This document shows, one piece after another, positions 53,629 through 61,131 of a stretch of 64,000 nucleotides of DNA (position 1 is the stretch's first letter; each line of letters starts with the position of its first letter). The translations under genes were made by a program, and so were the position numbers. Source of the DNA: KBS-96 sp963722585 (lineage in GTDB: Bacteria > Acidobacteriota > Terriglobia > Bryobacterales > Bryobacteraceae); assembly GCA_963722585.1 (NCBI GenBank), contig CAVRNU010000017.1, forward strand, positions 244,605 to 308,604, read 5' to 3'. The notes below the pieces were generated by a model, which saw nothing but the letters and a program-made list of their open reading frames with translations, was not told where the DNA came from and made no database searches.

Positions 53629-53976
53629 ATGGCTAAGACCACAAAGAAGACCAAAGCAACCGCAACCAAGAAGCAGGCGGCCAAGAAGTCGGCCACGAAA
53701 ACGGCTAACGTTCGCGCACAGGGCGCCACGGGCGCGAAAAAGGCCAAGCCGGCGAGTGAAACTACCACCCAGGCGCCGAAAGAGGGCCGCAAAGCCACCG
53801 TGATGGCCTTGATTGGCCGGAAGGAGGGCGCGACGCTCCCCGAGATCATGGCCGCTACCGGCTGGCAGGCACACAGCGTACGCGGGCTCATCTCGACCCT
53901 CGGTAGCAAGGAGGGACTGAAGATCGCCAGCACAAAAAACGAGGCTGGCGAGCGCGTTTATCAGCATCAGGCATAA
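53629..53976 (+). CDS. DUF3489-like small DNA-binding protein
   Basis: 115 residues from the ATG at 53629 with AAGGAG twelve bases upstream. A Lys/Ala/Thr-rich, histone-like tail (TTKKTKATATKKQAAKKSAT) is followed by a winged helix (ATVMALIGRKEGATLPEIMA, TGWQAHSVRGLISTLGSKEG). DUF3489 proteins are frequent in proteobacterial and acidobacterial prophages. It may act as an architectural protein or regulator of the divergent terminase operon. Confidence 0.75.
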   Translation: MAKTTKKTKATATKKQAAKKSATKTANVRAQGATGAKKAKPASETTTQAPKEGRKATVMALIGRKEGATLPEIMAATGWQAHSVRGLISTLGSKEGLKIASTKNEAGERVYQHQA

Positions 53977-54008
53977 AAAAGCCGGCCTCGCCCGAAAGCG
54001 GAGGCGGC
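53975..54008 (-). terminator. Rho-independent terminator of the methyltransferase gene
   Basis: Minus strand: GCCGCCTCCGC-TTTCGG-GCGAGGCCGGC forms an imperfect GC-rich stem followed by TTTTTT (53980-53975), ten bases past the methyltransferase stop. On the plus strand the same hairpin follows the DUF3489 stop and is followed by AAAAAC, so it serves mainly the minus-strand gene. Confidence 0.65.
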
Positions 54009-54018
54009 AAAAACGGAT

Positions 54019-55308
54019 TCACGCCGCCTTCGCTAATCTCTCTTCTTTTAGCTCCTCGAAAGTCCTGCCATCAACATCGAGTCTCGCCTGTTTGCCGGCC
54101 AGGTTCTGCCAGCGTCCCACGATCAGATCCGCATACTTCGGATCGAGCTCAAGGCCGTAACAGATCCGTTCGGTCACCTCGGCCGCTGCCAGTGTTGTGC
54201 CGCTGCCAAGGAAGGGTTCAAAGACCAGCTCCCCGCGCTTCGTGTGGTTTAGGATCGGGCGCCGCATCAAATCAACGGGCTTCTGCGTTGGGTGATCGAA
54301 TTTCTCCTCGTCCGATCCGCCCATGATGAATTTAGGCGATGGCGAATCCCAGATCGTCGAGTTCTTTCCGGCCGCGCCGAACCACGGCGCGTTCTTCTTT
54401 CGGACGTACCAGCACGGTTCATGCTGATACCAGTAGTGAGTCCGCGTGAGGACCGTCCGCCCCTTGTTCCAAATGATCTGCTGCGGATACAAAAACCCGA
54501 TGCGCAACAGGCCGTTCAGAACCTCCCGGGTGAATACTGATGCATGCCAAACATAAGCCACCTGGAGACTTGGCACCAGCTCAAAGGCATTCGACCAATC
54601 GGCGCGGGTGTCCATCGAGATCGATGTGTTCGTGTGGCCATCGGTGCGGTGCTTCAGGTAGCTGGCTTCTGCGGGCCCGCACCCGTTTAGGCCGGCGCGA
54701 TCGCGCCACTCTGTGTCGAGCTCAATGCGGTACGGCGGATCGGTAACCATGAGGATCGGCCCGCGCTCGCCAAGTAATCGGGCCACTGCCTCCGGACTGG
54801 TCGAGTCCCCGCAAAGGACGCGGTGCTCACCGCAAAGCCAAAGGTCCCCGACACGAGACACAGGATTCTCGGGAAGCGATGGGGCGGCGTTCGCCTTCTG
54901 GTCATCCTCCGGTGAGACGAGAAGATCATCGATTTCGTTCGTGTCAAAGCCGGTCAAATGCAGGTCGAAGTCCAGGCTTTTCAAGTCGAACATCTCGAGG
55001 CCCAGCGCCTCCATGTCCCAGTCCGTTTCCTCGTGGCTCCGGTTGTCCATCAAGCGATACGCTTTTACCTGCGTCGGCGTCAGGTCGGTTGCGACGTGAA
55101 CAGGAACCTCCTTTAGTTGCAGCTTCTTGGCGGCGAGCAGACGGGCGTGTCCGACCACGACCACGCGGTCGTCGTCAACCACGATCGGCTGGCGCCAGCC
55201 GAACTCCTTAATCGACACCGCGACCTTTTCGATCGCGGCGGTGCCGATCTTCCGGGCGTTCCGCGCGTACGGAATCGGCTTTTCTATCGGCCAAACTTCA
55301 ACCTTCAT
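54019..55308 (-). CDS. ParB-like domain fused to a DNA (adenine-N6/cytosine-N4) methyltransferase
   Basis: 429 residues from the ATG at 55308. The N-terminal 110 residues form a ParB/Srx-like domain (IPYARNARKI, VVDDDRVVVVGHARLLAAKK with the G-H-x-R motif). Then comes VGDLWLCGEHRVLCGDS and the methyltransferase with DPPY (MVTDPPYRIELD), a recognition region, and the SAM motif VFEPFLGSGTTLAAAE. DPPY before FxGxG means class beta. Phages and mobile elements often use such orphan enzymes to protect their DNA; no cognate endonuclease is seen. Confidence 0.88.
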   Translation of the reverse strand: MKVEVWPIEKPIPYARNARKIGTAAIEKVAVSIKEFGWRQPIVVDDDRVVVVGHARLLAAKKLQLKEVPVHVATDLTPTQVKAYRLMDNRSHEETDWDMEALGLEMFDLKSLDFDLHLTGFDTNEIDDLLVSPEDDQKANAAPSLPENPVSRVGDLWLCGEHRVLCGDSTSPEAVARLLGERGPILMVTDPPYRIELDTEWRDRAGLNGCGPAEASYLKHRTDGHTNTSISMDTRADWSNAFELVPSLQVAYVWHASVFTREVLNGLLRIGFLYPQQIIWNKGRTVLTRTHYWYQHEPCWYVRKKNAPWFGAAGKNSTIWDSPSPKFIMGGSDEEKFDHPTQKPVDLMRRPILNHTKRGELVFEPFLGSGTTLAAAEVTERICYGLELDPKYADLIVGRWQNLAGKQARLDVDGRTFEELKEERLAKAA

Positions 55309-55461
55309 CGTTAACTGGGAAAAATGGCAAAACCTGCGGCTTTTTGCGCGATGGCTGGGCACGGATCACGGTGCGGCCGCCAGCGTGAACCAGACCGGCT
55401 ATCCCACTTAAAAGGGAGTATTCGAACCGGAGTGTGGCGCGGCAACTATCAAACCTCGGCG

Positions 55462-55467
55462 TATAAT
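55462..55467 (+). promoter_or_regulatory. -10 box for a probably leaderless TIR gene transcript
   Basis: A perfect TATAAT ends nine bases before the ATG at 55477, leaving no room for a ribosome-binding site, so the mRNA would start at or next to the start codon. No clear -35 element (the hexamer at the usual distance is GCGGCA). Confidence 0.45.
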
Positions 55468-55476
55468 CGATCCGCG

Positions 55477-56373
55477 ATGACATCAGACCGGCGGGGTATC
55501 TTCATCAGTCATATTTCCGAGGAGTCCCCTGTTGCACTAGTGCTGAAGAACCATCTGCAGCTCGCCTTTGCCGAGGATTTCCCCATCTTCGTATCGACCG
55601 ACAAAAGAAGCATACAGCCCGGAGAGCAGTGGTATGGCAGCATCATCGAGAGTTTAAGGAAGGCGCAAGTGATTATCGTCCTTCTCTCAACGGAATCATT
55701 CCGGCGGGGGTGGATCACTTTTGAGGCTGGTTTCGGGATTGGCGCAGATGCGTTGGTTATACCGATGGCCCTGAGTCGTTTCAGCTTCTCTCAACTCAGC
55801 TATCCGCTCGCCGGTATTCAAGGTCGTACGATCGATGAAATAGGCTTCGTAATTGACGCTATCGCCCCAAGGATCGGTCTTGCCAGCAAGGTGATTGATG
55901 TAGATGCCTACCAGCGTGATATCCGTGAGGCTGAAGCAAAATTGAATTACAAATCGCTTAAGGTCGAGCCGATTGTGGAAGGAAATTGGCTTTACTTCGA
56001 GGTCACGAACGTTGGCAATGTGGATCTCGAATTACTAATGTTTGAGATTCTACTGCCTGATGTGGCGAAATATGTCCAGGGCTGGGTCGACTTCGGCAAA
56101 TTGGAAAAAGCTAGTGCTACTCGCGATGGACAGTCGTACACTTGGTATGCCTGTTACTCTCCGCGCGGAACCTATAACAACTTGCAGCCTGTATTGCGGC
56201 CAGTTATTACTCCGTCGATGCAACGCGTACGGCTCGGTTTTTCGATTCCGATCTGTGCTTCACTACCGGCATCGGACCCAGAAAGCTATCTATATTTTCA
56301 GGTTCATGCAGTTGGCTATAGCACTCAAATGGAAAAGCGGATGTTGAGGGAGTTGTTTCCGAAAGGAGCTTAG
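55477..56373 (+). CDS. TIR-domain protein with a novel C-terminal domain
   Basis: 298 residues. The TIR domain (about 1-140) starts GIFISHISEESPVALVLKN, has IFVSTDKRSIQPGEQWYGSI, the strand VIIVLLSTESF and WITFEAGFGIGA, whose Glu sits where TIR NADases have their catalytic glutamate. The C-terminal half is strand-rich (NWLYFEVTNVGNVDLELLMF, SYLYFQVHAVGY) and unassigned; it could sense a ligand or phage part. Bacterial TIR proteins of this kind often act in NAD-depleting defence. It is convergent with the HNH gene (stops overlap by 4 bp). Sequence upstream in the same frame is not coding. Confidence 0.75.
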   Translation: MTSDRRGIFISHISEESPVALVLKNHLQLAFAEDFPIFVSTDKRSIQPGEQWYGSIIESLRKAQVIIVLLSTESFRRGWITFEAGFGIGADALVIPMALSRFSFSQLSYPLAGIQGRTIDEIGFVIDAIAPRIGLASKVIDVDAYQRDIREAEAKLNYKSLKVEPIVEGNWLYFEVTNVGNVDLELLMFEILLPDVAKYVQGWVDFGKLEKASATRDGQSYTWYACYSPRGTYNNLQPVLRPVITPSMQRVRLGFSIPICASLPASDPESYLYFQVHAVGYSTQMEKRMLRELFPKGA

Positions 56374-56717
56374 ACGCACGTTGTTTCCTCGCGCCGCGTT
56401 TTCTTGCTATGACACCCATGACACAAGCCCTGCAAGTTGTCGAGCGACCACTTCGCTCCGCCAGCGCGGATCGGAACCTTGTGATCCGCGTCCGTGCTTG
56501 GCTCCTGATTACAGTCCTTGCACACAGGATCGCGCCGCAGCACCATTGCTCGCAGCTTGAGCCAACGGGTTGAGTTCGTGGCCATGCGCAGCGGATCGTC
56601 GCGCCTGGCGCGGTCGTATTGGGAAACAGGCGCGTCGCTAGCATGCGCTGCGCAATAGCCGTGGTCGACGAGCTCCGGGCAGCCCGGAGTCGAGCATGGC
56701 CGCTTCGCTAGGTGCAT
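56370..56717 (-). CDS. HNH endonuclease
   Basis: 115 residues from the ATG at 56717. An N-terminal zinc knuckle (CSTPGCPELVDHGYCAAH) is followed by a basic helix and the HNH core: VCKDCNQEPSTDADHKVPIR, SLDNLQGLCHGCHSKKT, with metal-binding Cys pairs and the catalytic His in DADH. In many HK97-type phages such an enzyme is needed for terminase action and packaging; here the terminase genes lie 3 kb downstream. The open frame before 56717 has no good start. Confidence 0.85.
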   Translation of the reverse strand: MHLAKRPCSTPGCPELVDHGYCAAHASDAPVSQYDRARRDDPLRMATNSTRWLKLRAMVLRRDPVCKDCNQEPSTDADHKVPIRAGGAKWSLDNLQGLCHGCHSKKTRREETTCV

Positions 56718-57182
56718 ACGCTGAGCCGGCTGCGACACCACTCGATCGAAGGCTGTAGCGCCGGCGCGCGGGTCGTCCGATAGCACGGCGCCCAAGGCGA
56801 GGCTGGTTGCGAGAGCAGTCGCATTTTGCGCACGCGGTGCTTCGAACCGCACCATTCATAGCGGTCAGCCAGCGTCAGGCGCAAGGCTGTCGCTGCGCTG
56901 ATCCTTTGCACCTTGCCCGGCAGCAGGAGCTTCACCTCGGGATGTTCCGCGACGCGGAGAATCCGTTGCAGTTCGGTTTGATCTGGAGACACTTGGAGGG
57001 CGATGAGGCGTGTGGCCGCCCTAGGCCGATTACTACCAATTGCCCGTGGAGCCCGGGTCAAACGCAAAACGCGTTTGTATTGAAAATACAGGATATTTTG
57101 GAGCGTTGTCAATGCTTCTGTGGATATTGATATTAGCCTCGTTGAAGCGCGGCCGTCGACATCAGCTCAGTGGCTGTCTGGA
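56718..57182. other. Intergenic region with operator-like palindromes
   Basis: About 465 bases. AAACGCGTTT (10-bp perfect palindrome, 57067-57076) and TGTATT-GAA-AATACA (57076-57090) lie side by side, as in a repressor-operator region upstream of the HNH gene. A minus-strand frame (56708-57112) is open and partly protein-like (ILRVAEHPEVKLLLPGKVQ) but has only a TTG start, so I do not call a gene. Confidence 0.4.
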
Positions 57183-57729
57183 CTATATTACGAGACCCCG
57201 ACGAAATTCTGTATAACTCAGGATTTCTGTTGATGGCGCCGCATCAGAAGCCACTAAGCGCAACGAATTGAGTTGGCCTGTGTCATTCGTTATGAACCTA
57301 TCGCAGTACGGAACGTAGGCAGCCATGAAAAGGTCCAACCGCCCCGCTCGATATGTCCCCTCGCCTCTCATATCGCGGATGCAGCGGTAATATTGGGCAA
57401 TACATAAACTCAGCATCACGGCTTTAAAGGGCGGGCAAACCTCAGCGAAAGCGCGAACTCCCGATTCGTCAATTTCGATTCCGCAGCCACGGCGATACAG
57501 CCCAGTTGCCAATAACCAGGATGCACCGGTTTCGCCCATCAATACCTCAATTAGCTTTGGCGCATCGGGACGCTTAGCCGCTTTATTCTCGAAAATACGG
57601 TCAAAGGCTGGCCGAGCCTTGCTATATAGCTGTTCAAATTCAGCGTCGCGGGCTTCGAAGTCCTTCAGAGTCTCCTCGGCCAATTCGTCACTACCAAGTA
57701 ATGCCCCACGCGCGAGCTCTTCTTCGATC
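57183..57729 (-). pseudogene. PIN-like nuclease-fold protein, C-terminal fragment
   Basis: The second part of a gene split by the insertion sequence at 57733-59164. Excising the element and one TCA copy rejoins the frame as NIRGPEIEEELARGALLG, giving a 286-residue protein. The fragment is helical (IEEELARGALLGSDELAEET) and ends with YVPYCDRFITNDTGQLNSLR, matching the last acidic motif of PIN domains (D-x-F-T-x-D). Confidence 0.65.
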
Positions 57730-57732
57730 TCA

Positions 57733-59164
57733 GCTCGACTTTGTCCAATCAGGCGGCATAACAAAGGGCTTCAGAGAATCGTTCCAGAAGCTGCGAAGGC
57801 GATTGGTTGATCTCTGAGGGGGAATGAGAGGTGAAAGAATCGTTCCAGAGATGCTTGCGAACTGCGGCCAAAGCGTCGGAGAAGGTGGGGAGGGATTTCT
57901 GATACCAAGCGGTTTGCAAAGGCAAGACTTGGTTTTGCTTTCTCAAACGAGAAGCCAGCAGAGTGACGAGGGAGAACATAGCAAGCAGCAGCGGAGTGCT
58001 GCGAGCAATGGCTTTGTCGGACCATTGGCGCTGAGTTTCCAGGCCGAGATGAGCTCGGGATTCCTCGAAGGTGACTTCCACCTGCCAGCGGCAGACATAG
58101 GCCTTGATGATATCCAGAGGTGCGGCGGTGAGGTCGGTGGACAACAGGGCCAGCGGATCGAATCGTCGTTGCGGGTCACGGATCAACACCCAGCGGATCT
58201 GGGAGGACGGCAGCCCGCCGTGATACCAAATGGCTGTGTCCGAGCAAAACTCGACGGTTCTGCCAGCACGGCCGTACCAGTTCCGGAGGAGCGCTTTCTT
58301 CCAACGGGTCTTGGAATCAGCCATACGCTGTTGAAGAGAAGGCAGACGGGCTCCAATTATGCGGGGTCGGCCCGCACGACCGGGTGAACGCGCCGGAGCG
58401 GGTTGGTAGAGACGGGCATCGAGGCGGAGTCGAGTGATGCAAGCGATGTTGACTCGGCGCAACTGATACAGAAAATCCAAGGCGGCAAACGCACCATCGG
58501 CAACCAACGTTAGCTTCCGCCGCGGCAACCACCGTCGCAATTGGAAACACTGTTGCCGGGCCCAATGGAGCAGTGTCTTCGGCTTCCGGTTTCCGTTCTC
58601 GTAGTAGCGCTCCGAGGGCGCCAAACTGGTCAGAACCGGAAGTGCCCAGACTCGTTGCGCCCACCCAATACGGATCAGCAGCATAAGACTAAGCCAGCGC
58701 AGGCCGGACGCCTTGACAAAATGACTCTCCGAAGAGCGAACTGGATCCCGATAAATTCCCCGGGCCCGAATCTTGGGACCCCAACGCCGTTCCACTGTGT
58801 CGTCTAAACCGAATAACAGCGGACCTTGAGGAGAGAACTGATCTATGAGCAAACCCAACAAAATCCGGCTTCCTTGGCGCAGATCCCACGCCGCGCGATT
58901 CAGAACACGATGAAAATTCTGAAACTGCTTCTCCTGGCCTAAGCCCATGATGCGCAAAATACCGCACACCGTCCGTCGGCCTGGCGCCAAAATAGCGCCC
59001 ACCATCAAAACCACGGCACGCTGCCAGGTGCGATTGAGCATCATGGGTTGAAATGCTAGGATGATCGGAGCGAAGTCAGAGGGGAGGTTGATCATAAAAC
59101 ATTCTCGCTAAGAATTGTTTAAATCATCTCACCCTCCCTTCGTTTCAATTGGACAAAGTCGAGC
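57733..59164 (-). mobile_element. IS4/IS701-like insertion sequence with perfect 17-bp ends
   Basis: 1432 bp. Ends are perfect inverted repeats, GCTCGACTTTGTCCAAT reading inward (57733-57749 and 59164-59148). A 3-bp repeat TCA flanks it (57730-57732 and 59165-59167). Removing it restores a PIN-like gene in frame, which fixes both boundaries. It carries one transposase gene and appears intact. Confidence 0.88.
57749..59095 (-). CDS. DDE transposase (IS4/IS701-like)
   Basis: 448 residues, open from ATG at 59095 to a stop inside the left terminal repeat. First acidic residues in LLFGLDDTVERRWGPKI, second in KLTLVADGAFAALDFLYQL, and the glutamate in VCRWQVEVTFEESRAHLGLE (Y-x-x-R-W-x-I-E-like C1 motif). 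The N-terminal part (AVVLMVGAILAPGRRTVCG, QNFHRVLNRAAWDLRQGSR) matches the helical domain of such enzymes. Confidence 0.85.
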   Translation of the reverse strand: MINLPSDFAPIILAFQPMMLNRTWQRAVVLMVGAILAPGRRTVCGILRIMGLGQEKQFQNFHRVLNRAAWDLRQGSRILLGLLIDQFSPQGPLLFGLDDTVERRWGPKIRARGIYRDPVRSSESHFVKASGLRWLSLMLLIRIGWAQRVWALPVLTSLAPSERYYENGNRKPKTLLHWARQQCFQLRRWLPRRKLTLVADGAFAALDFLYQLRRVNIACITRLRLDARLYQPAPARSPGRAGRPRIIGARLPSLQQRMADSKTRWKKALLRNWYGRAGRTVEFCSDTAIWYHGGLPSSQIRWVLIRDPQRRFDPLALLSTDLTAAPLDIIKAYVCRWQVEVTFEESRAHLGLETQRQWSDKAIARSTPLLLAMFSLVTLLASRLRKQNQVLPLQTAWYQKSLPTFSDALAAVRKHLWNDSFTSHSPSEINQSPSQLLERFSEALCYAA

Positions 59165-59478
59165 TCAGGCCCGCGAATATTTAGCTCCTTCCAATCGAAA
59201 TGATCCGGATTACGTGCATGCATCTGCGTCAACTCCTCAAGAATCCAGTTATAGGGCCTGATGCACTCTCCAGCGTGAACGAGGTGTCTACATACAGAAA
59301 GCAATTGCTCTCTTCGCGCCGGAGTTGGCGTTGCGCTCAACTCGGAAAGGCTCGTCTCAGAAAGTCGGACACCAAAGCCTATCCCCAAACTCTTTATCAG
59401 AGACTGTGAATCTGGATCGTCTGTCAGTCCGTTCAAACCGCTCGTATCGAAGATCAAGCTCGTCCTTCGGCCCCGCAT
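59165..59478 (-). pseudogene. PIN-like nuclease-fold protein, N-terminal fragment
   Basis: First 104 codons from the ATG at 59478. LIFDTSGLNGLTDDPDS has the opening acidic residue of PIN-like nucleases, followed by RLSETSLSELSATPTPARRE with the second conserved acid, and YNWILEELTQMHARNPDHFD. Could be a toxin-like or defence-related RNase. The insertion sequence cuts after NIRGPE. Confidence 0.6.
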
Positions 59479-59711
59479 AGCGTCATTATGCCGGTCGCGC
59501 AGGCGCGGGACTAGGGCGGTAAGACATTCGGAATCGATTTCCGCCCCAAAACAAAAAGCCCGATGCCGTTGGAGTTGGCAAGCACGCGGCTGGTAGAAGG
59601 TACCGCGAATCGGGCGGCTTCCCCGGTTTCGGTACCGGGTGAAGCCGAAGCTTCGGAGGCAGGAACAATCTGGTAAGAGGGCGTGATGGGGTGCGCTCAC
59701 TACGAAGGTAT

Positions 59712-60218
59712 ATGTTGAAGCGGCTCGGTCTATTCACGCGTGGGGCTCTTCCGATCTCGAGTGCCGTCGCTATTGCCCTGTGCAGCATTCTGAGCGCTGC
59801 CCCTGCGGCCCAGCAAGAGCGGGCAAAGACAGTGCCGGTAAGCGTTGGGGTCGAGTCCGAGGGTGTATCGGTGCTAAGCGAGGGCTTCACAACGGACATC
59901 ACGAAACCAGAGATTCTGGAGTTGGAACGTCTTATAAGGAACGGGCTTTCTAACGACAAAAGCATGGTCGTTGTGAAGGAAGACGAGCAGGAAACGCATC
60001 TGCATATCACAATAGTTGCGGCGCACCTAAAGCAGCAGGGAGGTGCGAGATCGATCGTGGCGAGTAGTGCTGTGACGCTCTTAAACCAGCATGGCGACAA
60101 CTCACTGGGCACTCATGACGTCTTAGTTTCGGATGATCTGTCCTCGTTAGCGGCGAGAATTGTTTTTCAGGTCCTAAGTTTCAAATTGCGTGTCAGCCTC
60201 GGACCTTTTCGGAGATGA
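59712..60218 (+). CDS. Secreted protein of unknown function
   Basis: 168 residues from the ATG at 59712, with a signal peptide (ISSAVAIALCSILSAAPAAQQ). The mature protein alternates helices and strands (LELERLIRNGLSNDKSMVVV, THLHITIVAAHLKQ, SIVASSAVTLLNQHG, SLAARIVFQVLSFKL), resembling small periplasmic proteins. No family recognised. Divergent from the split PIN-like gene. Confidence 0.6.
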   Translation: MLKRLGLFTRGALPISSAVAIALCSILSAAPAAQQERAKTVPVSVGVESEGVSVLSEGFTTDITKPEILELERLIRNGLSNDKSMVVVKEDEQETHLHITIVAAHLKQQGGARSIVASSAVTLLNQHGDNSLGTHDVLVSDDLSSLAARIVFQVLSFKLRVSLGPFRR

Positions 60219-60332
60219 CAAGCAAGAATATAAAGCATTGGCTGAGGAAAAACGGCTCCTCCGTCCTGGTCCAGTTGATTGGCGGCACCGTCACAATACT
60301 TCTTCCGTGTTTGTTCCGTTCTGTGCCAAGGT

Positions 60333-60482
60333 CTAGGCCTTTGATAGTCGACTTGCGTCGCCGCATTCCACGCTCAGGCACACGGCTTCAAACAGCGAGC
60401 TCGCCATCGTCACCCACGCATACCGGCCGCGCGGCGAGTCGAAGTAGACCGTGCAGATCCGCCGGTGCTCGAACGTAGCCAC
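60333..60482 (-). CDS. Possible small protein, unknown
   Basis: 49 residues with a GTG start at 60482. It reads as a compact mixed alpha/beta unit (RRICTVYFDSPRGRYAWVTM, SSLFEAVCLSVECGD) with biased third positions (GC-rich) like the phage genes. 20 bases after the coiled-coil gene stop. No ribosome-binding site. Supported only by composition and protein-like sequence. Confidence 0.35.
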   Translation of the reverse strand: MATFEHRRICTVYFDSPRGRYAWVTMASSLFEAVCLSVECGDASRLSKA

Positions 60483-60502
60483 TTGTCTAGTGTCGAACGT
60501 CG

Positions 60503-60727
60503 CTAGCGTCGATGCGGTGCGATCGACTCCTGGATCGAGCGCAACGTATCGTTCACGTCCCGCAGCTCGTCCTTGGTCGCCATGCGCTCGAGCGCATGCT
60601 GAATCTCGCGATCGCGGCGAAGGTATTCTTCCCGGTCGACGGAATGCTCGATCTGCTTGTCGAGCTGAACCTGCGTTCGCGCCACCGAATCCGCGATCGC
60701 GCCGACGCGGCATACAGGTTGACCCAT
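60503..60727 (-). CDS. Small coiled-coil protein
   Basis: 74 residues from the ATG at 60727. A heptad-rich charged helix (VARTQVQLDKQIEHSVDREE, YLRRDREIQHALERMATKDE, LRDVNDTLRSIQESI) fills nearly the whole protein. Similar short coiled coils occur in phage and mobile-element modules. The frame upstream of the ATG is not protein-like. Confidence 0.5.
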   Translation of the reverse strand: MGQPVCRVGAIADSVARTQVQLDKQIEHSVDREEYLRRDREIQHALERMATKDELRDVNDTLRSIQESIAPHRR

Positions 60728-61131
60728 GCCTGCTCTTAAACTGTCGCGACACGATTTCCCCCGCGATTCCGAGATGCTTCGGCGTTTTTCGCAACTAATC
60801 TCCGATGATCGCTGAACGTTGAACTTCCTCGAAGCCGACTTATGGACCGGCACGCGTTTCAGTCTCAGAGTGGCCGTACTACAGAGAGTGGACCAGAGCA
60901 TGAGAGCGCGACCATCCTTGGAAGCGTTCCGTTCGTAGCAAGACGACTACTCGGGATCAATACTAGGGCGTTTTCGCAACTCTGAATCGCTGCGATCTTA
61001 TCTGAGCTTTTCTCGAAACAGCTTCTCTGGAAATTCAGGCTGTATTAGTGACAGAAAGGCGTCTTTATAAACAGCAAATAAGAAGGAGCGTTGCTCATGT
61101 CATCAGCCAAGCCTGGGCTTTAGTCTCCAAA
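60728..61131. other. Intergenic region, nothing recognised
   Basis: About 400 AT-richer bases between the coiled-coil gene and the end of the TPR gene. No hairpin with a T-run, no gene. Confidence 0.4.

Noticed and set aside
56708..57112. A 134-residue minus-strand gene upstream of the HNH nuclease.
   Set aside because: Only a TTG start, overlap with the HNH gene in another frame, and no recognisable domain.
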